The notes beneath the pieces were generated by a model. The model worked only from the letters and a program-made list of their open reading frames with translations. It was not told the DNA's origin and did not search any database. Positions 36,674 through 44,159 of a DNA stretch of 64,000 nucleotides are shown one piece after another; the stretch's first letter is position 1; every line of letters starts with the position of its first letter. Both the position numbers and the translations under genes were made by a program. The DNA comes from JALEFZ01 sp039817415. Lineage in GTDB: Bacteria; Bacteroidota; Bacteroidia; J057. The stretch lies in the NCBI GenBank assembly GCA_039817415.1, contig JBCBVV010000004.1:176882-240881 (forward strand), given 5' to 3'.

Positions 36674-37258
36674 ATGCCCAGAACAAAAAACTATCATGAG
36701 GATGATGTCTTGAGAAAGGCACTCAACCTTTTTTGGACCAAGGGTTTTCATGCTTCTTCCATGGCAGAACTGGTAGCTTGCATGGGCATTAGTCGTGCCA
36801 GTATGTATACTTCCTTTCCAAACGGGAAGGAAGAGATTTTCCAGCGAGCTTTTGAGATGTACCAAGAGGAAAATAGCAGAAAAGTTAGGGCGCTATTTGC
36901 TTCCTCCCCTTCTGTTAAAGATGCCTTTTATGATATGCTAAAGGGCGGCATCATGGAAGATGTGATGGCAGAGCAGGTGAAAGGCTGCCTGCTGATCAAT
37001 ACAGCAACTGAGCTGATCCCTGGTGATGATCACATCCAACAAATGGTTCGCAAAAATGCAGAAAACAGCAAGGCCCTCTTTGTAGAACAATTACAAAGGG
37101 GGGTAGAAAGTGGGGAACTCTCACCTGAATTAAATGTAAAGGATGTGGCAGATTATATCTTTACTTTTTATGGAGGACTGCGGGTAATGAGTAAGATCAA
37201 TCCAGATAAAAAATCTCTACTCGCTACTCTAGATCAAGGAATGGCCATTCTACAATAG
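36674..37258 (+). CDS. TetR-family transcriptional repressor
   Basis: 194 residues. The N-terminal helix-turn-helix (about 8-55: VLRKALNLFWTKGFHASSMAELVACMGISRASMYTSF) is a typical TetR DNA-binding domain. The C-terminal helical domain would bind an inducing ligand. Three near-identical palindromes lie before this gene and before the SDR gene. It therefore probably represses itself and the SDR gene. The inducer is not known. Confidence 0.93.
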   Translation: MPRTKNYHEDDVLRKALNLFWTKGFHASSMAELVACMGISRASMYTSFPNGKEEIFQRAFEMYQEENSRKVRALFASSPSVKDAFYDMLKGGIMEDVMAEQVKGCLLINTATELIPGDDHIQQMVRKNAENSKALFVEQLQRGVESGELSPELNVKDVADYIFTFYGGLRVMSKINPDKKSLLATLDQGMAILQ

Positions 37259-37259
37259 G

Positions 37260-37784
37260 TTATTTCTGAAGGCTTAACAGTGTTTTGGAAGCCTTTTTAG
37301 CCACAGATTTTCTCTCATCTTGTGCATGTCTCTCCACATAAGGAATCAACCATTCCCTTAACTCCTCATCTTTTTTCGCCCATTTACCCAAGGTCTCCAT
37401 GGTCTGAGACAAGACGATCCAATCCCGATGCTCGGCTATATTTTTCTTCATGATAGCCAATGCTCTTTTATGCTGTTCTTCAGATAGCTCCTTCGTATAG
37501 GTCAGGAATAACTGCGAAAGGGTCCATTGGGTAGAGGCCTGATCAATCAGGGAAATCTCATCCAAAAGACGATCTAAGTAGGGCAACAGAAGAGCCTTAT
37601 TTTCTTTTGCTATCCTCTTCATGGCATTGGATACCCTAAGGCGAACCACTTCATCTTCACTGAAATAGCAGGAAAATAATTCCTCAAACTTTGAGGGTTT
37701 GGCTAAGACCAAATCGACTACCTCAACCGTTCTCCCCAGGGAATTAGGATGTCCCCCCTTCAACATTTCTTCGAAAGCTTCCAT
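37260..37784 (-). CDS. HEAT-repeat-like helical protein
   Basis: 174 residues from ATG 37784; a GTG twelve codons earlier is less likely. The sequence is almost all amphipathic helix pairs, with segments like FSEDEVVRLRVSNAMKRIA and KSVAKKASKTLLSL that fit degenerate HEAT repeats. No catalytic motif or signal peptide is visible, so it is probably a cytoplasmic scaffold. It is the last gene of a NADAR-GNAT-HEAT run on the minus strand, 45 bases after the acetyltransferase gene. A partner or substrate is unknown. Confidence 0.65.
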   Translation of the reverse strand: MEAFEEMLKGGHPNSLGRTVEVVDLVLAKPSKFEELFSCYFSEDEVVRLRVSNAMKRIAKENKALLLPYLDRLLDEISLIDQASTQWTLSQLFLTYTKELSEEQHKRALAIMKKNIAEHRDWIVLSQTMETLGKWAKKDEELREWLIPYVERHAQDERKSVAKKASKTLLSLQK

Positions 37785-37829
37785 AAGGCTATGTATGAAT
37801 GATAAGGAGAAATTAATCACGCATTGACA

Positions 37830-38414
37830 CTATTTCCTGATTTTTTCGAATTCTTCCTTACTAATCTTGTAAAGCACGTGGGGATTAAGTGGATGATCAG
37901 GGCCAATCTTAGGATGGATGAATTCTCCGACCTTTTTCATCCCGATCTTCTCCATGACTTTATAAGAAGGGAAGTTGGAGTGAGCTGTGAAGGAATAGAT
38001 TTCCTCATTTCCTAGCTCATCAAAAGCTACTTCCAGACACTTAAGAGCTCCTTCAGTTGCATATCCCCTTCTCCACACAGAAGCCTTTAGCCTCCACCCA
38101 ATTTCTACGCAGGGGGTGAAATCCGCCTCAAACTTAGGCCTGCTTAAGCCGATAAATCCGATGAATTCCTCATTTTCCAGCCTATCTACGGCATAAAAGC
38201 AAAAGGTTTCTTCCTCTTGATGTTTGTTGATTCTATCCATCAAACCCTGGGTTTCATCCTGGCTCAATACGGCAGGAAAGTATCGCATGACCTCTGGATC
38301 TGCATTCATCGCAGCAAAAGGAGCTAGATCGTCTGGGGTCCATTTTCGAAAGCCCAGTCGTTCTGATTTAAATAGATAGCTTGGCATGTAGTTGGTTGGT
38401 ATGTATTCGGCCAT
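37830..38414 (-). CDS. GNAT N-acetyltransferase (RimJ/RimL type)
   Basis: 194 residues. Starts with ERLGFRKWTPDDLAPFAAMNADPEVMRYFP, typical of RimJ/RimL-like acetyltransferases, then WRLKASVWRRGYATEGALKCLEVA, which holds the acetyl-CoA pyrophosphate loop (RRGYATEG). It transfers acetyl from acetyl-CoA to an amine on a protein or small molecule; the target is unknown. An internal ATG at residue 10 could also start the protein. It begins 25 bases after the NADAR gene, so the two are probably co-transcribed. Confidence 0.88.
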   Translation of the reverse strand: MAEYIPTNYMPSYLFKSERLGFRKWTPDDLAPFAAMNADPEVMRYFPAVLSQDETQGLMDRINKHQEEETFCFYAVDRLENEEFIGFIGLSRPKFEADFTPCVEIGWRLKASVWRRGYATEGALKCLEVAFDELGNEEIYSFTAHSNFPSYKVMEKIGMKKVGEFIHPKIGPDHPLNPHVLYKISKEEFEKIRK

Positions 38415-38439
38415 TCGACCTTGATGATTCTAATTGATG

Positions 38440-39003
38440 CTAAACAGTTTCTCCCTTCATCAGCCTATCTCTCACCTCCATCAGGCAGAAACCAAGTAGG
38501 TTTGCCCCTTTCCAATTGATAGGCTGGGCGGCATGTTGATGCTTGCTCTCCATTCCAATTCCCCAAATATGATCGTATGGGCTGGCCTCCACAATGACTC
38601 TTTGTCCTGTACGCAATAAAAAGGCCTTCAATTCAGGATGCTGACTGAACTTCAGATAATTCCCATGCGTTACAATATCAGTTCGTTTGGCCTCCCATTC
38701 CTCCTGAACAAAGCCTCTAACCTGCCTTCCGAATTTCTTGGCTTCATCGGGATGTCCAGCTTTGATTATGGCCCCCAGCATTTCCTCATCTTTGAACAAA
38801 CGTGCCTTCCCAGCCATCATATAATGTTCTGCCGTAGAGTAGCTGATTCCATCTTCATCAAATGGATACCCTGCCCACCACTGACTGAAACAGGTCTCTC
38901 GTAGACTTCCATCCAGAGAAGCCTTGTGCCCCCAGAAAAAGAGGTACTTCAGCTTCTTCCCATTCTCAACATCTGCAATAAGTTGTTTTCTGCTATACTT
39001 CAT
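38440..39003 (-). CDS. NADAR family protein (YbiA-like)
   Basis: 187 residues from ATG 39003; the long upstream extension begins at a TTG and covers the promoter of the divergent arsR. NADAR features: FFWGH, CFSQWW, YSTAEHYMMAGKA, KKFGRQVRGF, W...R..IV.HGN..KF and IVEASPYDHIWGIGM. E. coli YbiA is an N-glycosidase acting on riboflavin intermediates, and other NADAR proteins remove ADP-ribose from guanine bases. Which of these applies here is open. First gene of the NADAR-GNAT-HEAT run. Confidence 0.88.
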   Translation of the reverse strand: MKYSRKQLIADVENGKKLKYLFFWGHKASLDGSLRETCFSQWWAGYPFDEDGISYSTAEHYMMAGKARLFKDEEMLGAIIKAGHPDEAKKFGRQVRGFVQEEWEAKRTDIVTHGNYLKFSQHPELKAFLLRTGQRVIVEASPYDHIWGIGMESKHQHAAQPINWKGANLLGFCLMEVRDRLMKGETV

Positions 39004-39079
39004 GATTATGCTGAATATGGATGCATATACGGTACATAATCTGAAATGGATAGGCATGTCAGGAAAAAAGTAAAACAAA

Positions 39080-39126
39080 TTTGCGTAACCAATTGGTTTC
39101 GTATATATTCGTAACAGAACGGTTAC
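39080..39126 (+). promoter_or_regulatory. Promoter of arsR-like gene with two palindromes
   Basis: TTTG (39080-39083) and TATATTCG (39104-39111, one base off TAnnTTTG) are 20 bases apart. The palindrome AACCAATTGGTT (39087-39098) sits in the spacer, and GTAAC-N6-GTTAC (39111-39126) covers the start point. These are likely binding sites for the encoded ArsR protein. The NADAR gene diverges from the same region. Confidence 0.65.
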
Positions 39127-39129
39127 ATA

Positions 39130-39450
39130 ATGAGAAGAGATGTCTTTCAAGCCATTGCAGACCCTACCAGACGGGAGATTCTGGGGATGCTGGCCCAAAA
39201 CAACATGAACCTAAACGCTGTTGCCTCAAAATTCGAGATCAGCCGACCTGCCATTTCAAAACATGTAAAGATTTTGACCGAATGTGGGCTGATTGAAATG
39301 AAGCAAATGGGCAGGGAAAGAATCTGCCAAGCTAAACTCGAACCGCTTGTTGAGGTGGCGGATTGGGTAGCCCAATACAAGCGATTCTGGGAGGATCAAT
39401 TTGATTCTCTTGAGCAATATCTTAAGGATTTACAAGATCAAAACGAATAA
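39130..39450 (+). CDS. ArsR-family transcriptional regulator
   Basis: 106 residues, the usual size. Winged helix-turn-helix with the family opening FQAIADPTRREILGML and recognition region VASKFEISRPAISKHVKIL. No Cys pair for metal binding is apparent, so this is more like the SdpR/YczG-like subgroup often paired with SRPBCC proteins. The following AHSA1-type gene starts 5 bases after its stop and is surely co-transcribed. Autoregulation is inferred from the palindromes in its promoter. Confidence 0.92.
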   Translation: MRRDVFQAIADPTRREILGMLAQNNMNLNAVASKFEISRPAISKHVKILTECGLIEMKQMGRERICQAKLEPLVEVADWVAQYKRFWEDQFDSLEQYLKDLQDQNE

Positions 39451-39455
39451 CTATC

Positions 39456-39944
39456 ATGAGCGAATCAACCCATTTGGACATCGTCATCCAAAGAACTTTC
39501 AAGGCTCCTAGACAATTGGTTTGGGATGTCTGGACACAAGCCGAGCACATCGCCAAATGGTGGGGCCCAAAAGGCATGACCACCAAGGTATTGGTGCATG
39601 ATTTTGTTCCGGGAGGGAAATGGCACTACGTCATGCAATCCCCTGATGGAAAAGAATTCCCTGTTTTAGGCGAGTTTATAGAAATTGATGCTATCGAACA
39701 ATGGGTGGGCAAGGACGAATTCCCAGATGAGTACCTGAAGTTCTTCCCTAAGGACAAACTTCCCGGCGAGACCAAAATGACCTTTCACTTTGAAGACAAA
39801 GGAGCCGAAACGCACCTTACCCTCACCATTACCTCCTTGACCGAAGAAGACAAACAAAAGCACCTTAACATGGGCGCAGAAGGCGGTTGGAATTCCAGTT
39901 TTGACAAGCTAGAGGAATTGTTGGCCAACCTGCAAGCTGCCTAA
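39456..39944 (+). CDS. SRPBCC (AHSA1-type) protein
   Basis: 162 residues. START-like fold of the activator-of-Hsp90-ATPase homology group. Motifs: IQRTFKAPRQLVWDVWTQAEHIAKWWGPKGM at the start, then DFVPGGKWHYVM, followed by TKMTFHFEDKG. Members form a hydrophobic ligand cavity; most bacterial ones have no known substrate. Always co-transcribed here with the upstream arsR gene, an arrangement found in many bacteria. It is followed by a strong terminator. Confidence 0.9.
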   Translation: MSESTHLDIVIQRTFKAPRQLVWDVWTQAEHIAKWWGPKGMTTKVLVHDFVPGGKWHYVMQSPDGKEFPVLGEFIEIDAIEQWVGKDEFPDEYLKFFPKDKLPGETKMTFHFEDKGAETHLTLTITSLTEEDKQKHLNMGAEGGWNSSFDKLEELLANLQAA

Positions 39945-39976
39945 TCCTCAATCCATTCACCCGTATGAAACCAACG

Positions 39977-40012
39977 AATATGGACTTTCCAGCAGGAAGG
40001 TCCATATTTTTT
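39977..40012 (+). terminator. Intrinsic terminator of the arsR-SRPBCC operon
   Basis: AATATGGACTTTCC / GGAAGGTCCATATT arms (one G-U) around a 4-base loop, followed by TTTT, 32 bases after the SRPBCC stop. Confidence 0.9.
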
Positions 40013-40088
40013 GAACCTATATTCTCCTTTTGCCGTACCTTCAGCTCACCCCTCTTTTTCATGAGTAGCCCTACAACACCTATCCTTT

Positions 40089-40574
40089 ATGAAAAAGACC
40101 AAAGCCATGCACAAACTAGAACGGCATGGTATATCCTATGGATGGATCGAATATAGCTATGATCCAGCCAATCTAGACGTCAGAAAAATTGCAGAAGACA
40201 ACCGAATAGAAGTTTCCCACATCTTTAAAACCCTTGCTATCGAGGGTGACAAAACCGGTTTACTTGTTGCAGTCGTTCCCGGCCACCTCAAACTCAATCG
40301 AAAAGCACTCGCAAAAGCCAGTGGCAATAAAAAAATTAGCCTTGTCTCCCTAGATAAGCTCGAAAAGCAAACAGGATATATTCGTGGGGGCTGTTGTCCC
40401 ATTGGGATGAAATCAAATCCACCCATTTACATTGATTCGTATGCCAAAGAGTTAGGATTCGTATTTGTGAATGCAGGTAGAAGAGGCGTTTTGCTCAAGT
40501 TGAGGTTGGAGGATTTATTGAAGGTAGTTGAGGGGGAGGTAATGGACTTGGGGGAGGAATATCCTAAAGCATAA
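40089..40574 (+). CDS. ybaK: YbaK/EbsC-type aminoacyl-tRNA deacylase
   Basis: 161 residues, the length of Cys-tRNA(Pro) deacylase. The enzyme hydrolyses Cys mischarged on tRNA-Pro. Motifs: DVRKIAEDNRIEVSHIFKTLAIEGD, then KKAL-like helix KLNRKALAKASG, then TGYIRGGCCPIGMK (the conserved G-x-x-P-x-G loop) and NAGRRG. All fit the YbaK branch of the ProX superfamily. It is a monocistronic gene in the cytoplasm. Confidence 0.9.
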   Translation: MKKTKAMHKLERHGISYGWIEYSYDPANLDVRKIAEDNRIEVSHIFKTLAIEGDKTGLLVAVVPGHLKLNRKALAKASGNKKISLVSLDKLEKQTGYIRGGCCPIGMKSNPPIYIDSYAKELGFVFVNAGRRGVLLKLRLEDLLKVVEGEVMDLGEEYPKA

Positions 40575-40579
40575 CATAA

Positions 40580-40614
40580 AAAAAATTGCCCCGAGAGCTT
40601 CACAGCTACCGGGG
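40580..40614 (-). terminator. Intrinsic terminator of the CpxP-like gene
   Basis: CCCCG..AGCT / AGCT..CGGGG arms with a 4-base loop and a small internal mismatch; on the minus strand a run of T's follows, about 25 bases after the CpxP-like stop. Confidence 0.75.
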
Positions 40615-40640
40615 ACAGAACTTCCACAACTATTGTTTCT

Positions 40641-41102
40641 TTATTTTCTTTTTCGGTGGGGAGGTTTGCCAAAAAGGCGGGTTAATTCTCCCGAAAGCGC
40701 TCTGAAGGCATCTAATTGATCCTTTCGACAAAGTTTTCTGATGTCTTCAAAATGCCTAAAATTCACCTCGTCTATTTCTTGGTGCAGGTTTCCCAAAATC
40801 TCCAACCACTCTTCCTCCACGCCTAAATTGGGTCTGTTGAGTTGTTTGTAGAGTTCCTTTTTGGCATCGACTACTTTCCGATGAAGATCCTGTATTTGGT
40901 GTTGGTGTTGATGGATCAATTCGTCGTAGGCTTCAACCTGCTTTTCATCAAAATTGAGTTGTTTGATGATCTTGTTTCTGGGGCCTTTGTGTTGGGGATT
41001 TTCCACAAATTCTGGCAAGCCAAAAGCATATACCAGCATAATGGAGATGTTCAAGGCGACCAGACCGAGCAGGGAATAACGCATGACTTTGTTGCTACTC
41101 AT
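40641..41102 (-). CDS. CpxP/CnrX-like periplasmic sensor or chaperone
   Basis: 153 residues from ATG 41102, which overlaps the stop of the upstream gene by 8 bases. One TM helix (about 8-26) anchors a periplasmic helical domain rich in His, Gln and Glu with a LNFDEKQVEAYDELIHQHQHQIQDL segment and an RHFEDIRKLCRKDQ C-terminal helix. This matches the Spy/CpxP and heavy-metal-sensor families. With the sigma factor and a one-TM protein upstream, it probably senses envelope stress or a metal. Whether it binds metal is unknown. Confidence 0.75.
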   Translation of the reverse strand: MSSNKVMRYSLLGLVALNISIMLVYAFGLPEFVENPQHKGPRNKIIKQLNFDEKQVEAYDELIHQHQHQIQDLHRKVVDAKKELYKQLNRPNLGVEEEWLEILGNLHQEIDEVNFRHFEDIRKLCRKDQLDAFRALSGELTRLFGKPPHRKRK

Positions 41103-41358
41103 GGTACAATAGATTGGAATGTGCGACTTCAAATGTTTCAACGTATTTCAGGGAAGCTTCTCTTTCTCCCCTCTGCTTGGCATCCCAGACAAAAAGATTC
41201 AGGGAGCATAAAAGAACCAGTGAAATACAGGCAGCTACGGCCCAATTCATGGGAATTTCTTTCCTTCCTTCCTCTTCAATTTCCTGCTGGATGTTGTGCA
41301 ACAAATGCGCTGGAACAGCTACTCTTTTTATTTTTTTTAGTGGATCTAATTCTTCCAT
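41095..41358 (-). CDS. Putative anti-sigma factor (one-TM protein)
   Basis: 87 residues. An N-terminal cytoplasmic segment (PLKKIKRVAVPAHLLHNIQQEIEE) resembles the sigma-binding region of small anti-sigma factors, followed by one TM helix (about 38-57) and a short periplasmic tail ending YHE. It lies between the ECF sigma gene and the CpxP-like gene and overlaps the latter. By analogy with CnrYXH-type modules it would hold the sigma factor at the membrane. No zinc-binding HxxxCxxC motif is present. Confidence 0.6.
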   Translation of the reverse strand: MEELDPLKKIKRVAVPAHLLHNIQQEIEEEGRKEIPMNWAVAACISLVLLCSLNLFVWDAKQRGEREASLKYVETFEVAHSNLLYHE

Positions 41359-41409
41359 TGTCGAACTGTTGTTACACCTTTGACGCTGGAATGGCTTAAA
41401 TCCTTCGTT

Positions 41410-42000
41410 TTACTTCAAACTTTTTTTCAGCTTTGATCTCGCCCTTGACAAAAGAGATTCCACTGCCTTAGGGCTACACTTCATCACCTCTGCTATTTCC
41501 CTGATGCTCAAATCCTCCACACTTTTCAGCAACAGGGCTGTTTTTTGTTTGTGGGGCAATTGATTGATGTGATACATAATCTTTTGGACACTCTCCTCAT
41601 CCTCCATTTTCACACCTGGATGGTTAAAATCAGGTAAATAGAAAGAGCGATCCTGCTCCTCATCTCCATGTATGGAAATCATTATCCCACTTCTTTTCTG
41701 TCTTTTGGAGGCCTTGATAAAATCCAGGCACTGGTTTACGGCAATTCTATAAATCCAGGTTTTCAGACTACTTTTTCCTTTAAAGGAAGGCAGAACATGA
41801 TGAATTTTGATAAAAGTATTTTGGGTAACATCTTCCGCATCCTGTGCACGCTGTAGGTAGTTCAAGCAGAGGTTATATACCATGTCTGCATGCCTTTGAT
41901 AGATTTCCTCAAAACTTGGTCTAAGGCTATGTTTTTCCTTTGGACCAGAGGAGACCTCCTTTTCAGTTGGCAGCTGTGAATGTGAGGGATGGGGATTCAT
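41410..42000 (-). CDS. ECF-type RNA polymerase sigma factor
   Basis: 196 residues. Region 2 is seen in MVYNLCLNYLQRAQDAEDVTQNTFIKIHH (about 37-65) and FKGKSSLKTWIYRIAVNQCLDFIK. Region 4 is seen in INQLPHKQKTALLLKSVEDLSIREIAEVMKCSPKAVESLLSRARSKLKK. There is no sigma region 1 or 3, so it is an ECF factor. The N-terminal ~30 residues are polar. It is the first gene of a three-gene module with a one-TM protein and a CpxP-like protein, which probably regulate it by envelope signals. Its regulon is unknown. Confidence 0.92.
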   Translation of the reverse strand: MNPHPSHSQLPTEKEVSSGPKEKHSLRPSFEEIYQRHADMVYNLCLNYLQRAQDAEDVTQNTFIKIHHVLPSFKGKSSLKTWIYRIAVNQCLDFIKASKRQKRSGIMISIHGDEEQDRSFYLPDFNHPGVKMEDEESVQKIMYHINQLPHKQKTALLLKSVEDLSIREIAEVMKCSPKAVESLLSRARSKLKKSLK

Positions 42001-42185
42001 AGATTACTACTTATGATCTGCCCCTATAAGGAATCCCGCTCCTCCTTGTACTCGATTATTCTGAAAAATATTTCTATTTCTTCATGTGAGTGCCTCAATC
42101 CACTCAAATTGCGCTCATTACCTTTTCATTCTCCCCATTTTAGGGGATATTATGCTTTACCTTTTCAGCTCAAAATGGATATGTT

Positions 42186-42193
42186 TACTTTTG
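42186..42193 (+). promoter_or_regulatory. Possible -7 element of the cupredoxin operon
   Basis: TACTTTTG fits TAnnTTTG, 65 bases before the ATG at 42259. No clear -33 TTTG at 19-20 bases upstream. Confidence 0.4.
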
Positions 42194-42258
42194 TTTGGTA
42201 GCCCTTTGAATCTAATTGCATCCAACACACCCCAAGATGATAAGCCAACACCAACCTC

Positions 42259-42942
42259 ATGAATGCATCACATGTTTCTGTATGGAACCGCTTAGGAAAA
42301 TGCCTCCTTCTTGTGCTTTGTTTGCCCCTTATGGCAGCTCAGTCTAGCCTTGCTGACAAGTGCACTGTTAGAGGACAGGTCCAATACCCAAGCCTAAAAT
42401 CAAGGCTTTTTAAGGGAATGAAAAACTATGACGGTCATCATATGCAGGCCCAAAAGCCCAAAAAATCGGATGGAATCGTTATGCTTATTCCCCTTGATAG
42501 AAAAGTCAGCGCTCCTCCCACTCCTAAACCTATCCTCACCCAAAGAGGAATGAATTTTTTACCCAGGGTACTGCCTGTAACTGTAGGTTCGACTGTTTAC
42601 ATTCTTAATGAAGATAACGAATACCACAATGTATTCAGCCGCACACCCGGAGCTACTTTCAACATAGGAAGAAGACCTCCTGGTCATTTACACCCACAAA
42701 AAATCAAACGAGCAGGAGTAGTCAGGGTATTTTGTGATATACATGAACACATGGCAGCCTATATCCTTAGCCTGAATACCCCTTACTTCATTCGAGTAAA
42801 GGCAGACGCTACCTACGAATTAAAAAATATACCTGCAGGGAGATATCGCATGGAACTATTCCATCCTAATTTTCCCAGATACAAAAAAGAAATTACCGTG
42901 GGTGGAGCCTCTACCCTCCAACATGACATCAAATGGCGATAA
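42259..42942 (+). CDS. MauL-type cupredoxin-domain secreted protein
   Basis: 227 residues. A hydrophobic leader (residues ~15-30, ending MAAQSS) serves as signal peptide. A cupredoxin-like domain covers ~70-180 and the C-terminus has a carboxypeptidase-regulatory-like fold (ELKNIPAGRYRMELFHP). Type 1 copper ligands are plausible: His123 (EYHNVF), Cys159, His162 and Met165 (C-x2-H-x2-M in CDIHEHM). This spacing is the one found in MauL and amicyanin. It is probably periplasmic and may bind copper or transfer electrons. It opens a four-gene run with a porin, a histidine kinase and a regulator. Confidence 0.8.
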   Translation: MNASHVSVWNRLGKCLLLVLCLPLMAAQSSLADKCTVRGQVQYPSLKSRLFKGMKNYDGHHMQAQKPKKSDGIVMLIPLDRKVSAPPTPKPILTQRGMNFLPRVLPVTVGSTVYILNEDNEYHNVFSRTPGATFNIGRRPPGHLHPQKIKRAGVVRVFCDIHEHMAAYILSLNTPYFIRVKADATYELKNIPAGRYRMELFHPNFPRYKKEITVGGASTLQHDIKWR

Positions 42943-44156
42943 ACATCAAGACATATCAACTTGCATGGCTTGTTGTGAGCCTAATCATGCTACAGCCCAT
43001 TACACTTAGCGCCCAGTTCTCTATTGAAGTAGGAGGATCGGTCGTACCAGAGCTTAGCATAGGAGGAGGCTTTTCAGACTATAATTACAATGGGATCAAT
43101 GCAGGATTCCGAGATTGGAGATTGGGGATCAGAGAGACAAATCTCCTAACTACCTTCAGGCTTCCTAAAGGCTTCAATGTCAATTCAAGGCTGCTGCTTA
43201 TTCGGAGATATGGAGCCGAATTGAACAGGCTGACCTTTGCCAGACTCAATTTGGAATACCAGCCGAGTAACAAGCTCTCTTTCAAATTGGGAAGGGTTAT
43301 GATCCCTTTTGGGAACTTCTATGATCGCCCTCTTCCTCAGGATAGGCTCTTGATTACAGCACCATTGGGCTATCTTTCCTATACCAATATTTCTAATCAG
43401 GTAGGATACACTTCTAATTTGTATGAACCTCAAATACTGGAGGTTGATGGTCAACTCGATTATGGGATTCCACTTTTATATGAACTCGGTTATGGAAATG
43501 GTTTCCGCCTAGATTGGGACATTAAGCCGGATACCTTTGAGGTTGATCTGGCCGTTTTGATGGCGAGTCCTTCACATCGAGCTAATAGGTCCAGCCCTAT
43601 ACATCCTACCGTAGTTCTACGAACGGAATTTCGACCCACCTATTTCTGGAAGCATGGATTTTCAGCTAGTTATGGGGGATTTATGCAATCAAATAGCCTA
43701 AATGAAGAATTAGATTTGTCAAGATACAAACAACTCATAGTTGGCACACATGCCATATTGGGATATACCTATTTTGAGATAAAAGGCGAAGTCATGGCCA
43801 GCCTATTTCAAGTTCCTCAATTCTTGTCTGATTCTACGGGTTTCCTGCTAGATGACAATCACGATGTACAACGTCAGAATCTTTCTTCGATTTCGGCCTA
43901 TGCAGATGCCAAGGTTGAAATGCCCTTTTGGCCAGGTGCCTACGTAGTATATCGCTATGAATTTCTTGGATTCCAGTCTCCAGGCAATGATCCTATTCTT
44001 AGTGATTGGGATGACAATGTGGTAAGACATTCTATAGGAATAGGATTTGAAATTAGCAGAAATATCCTGTTCAAATCCGCTGTGGCGGTACAGGACGTTC
44101 AAAATCGCAATTGGGATTTGAGGCAATGGAGAAGCAGTTTGATACTATTCTTTTAA
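42933..44156 (+). CDS. Outer-membrane porin-like beta-barrel
   Basis: 407 residues. Signal peptide ending ITLSAQF (about residue 28). The mature protein has alternating beta-strands with aromatic ends (for example NRLTFARLNLEYQPSNKLSFKLGRVMIPFG, typical of phosphate-selective porin O/P barrels) and ends in LILFF, with a terminal Phe as in outer-membrane barrels. Its start overlaps the cupredoxin stop by 10 bases and the kinase starts 3 bases after its stop, so the genes are translated together. The pore specificity is unknown. Confidence 0.75.
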   Translation: MAINIKTYQLAWLVVSLIMLQPITLSAQFSIEVGGSVVPELSIGGGFSDYNYNGINAGFRDWRLGIRETNLLTTFRLPKGFNVNSRLLLIRRYGAELNRLTFARLNLEYQPSNKLSFKLGRVMIPFGNFYDRPLPQDRLLITAPLGYLSYTNISNQVGYTSNLYEPQILEVDGQLDYGIPLLYELGYGNGFRLDWDIKPDTFEVDLAVLMASPSHRANRSSPIHPTVVLRTEFRPTYFWKHGFSASYGGFMQSNSLNEELDLSRYKQLIVGTHAILGYTYFEIKGEVMASLFQVPQFLSDSTGFLLDDNHDVQRQNLSSISAYADAKVEMPFWPGAYVVYRYEFLGFQSPGNDPILSDWDDNVVRHSIGIGFEISRNILFKSAVAVQDVQNRNWDLRQWRSSLILFF

Positions 44157-44159
44157 GGA

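Noticed and set aside
36539..36865. 108-codon minus-strand frame covering the tetR promoter and start
   Set aside because: It lies opposite the TetR coding start and the operator and hairpin, and has no family character.
39004..39198. N-terminal extension of the NADAR protein
   Set aside because: The extension starts at a TTG, is not part of the NADAR domain and overlaps the arsR promoter and operators; the ATG at 39003 gives the usual family N-terminus.
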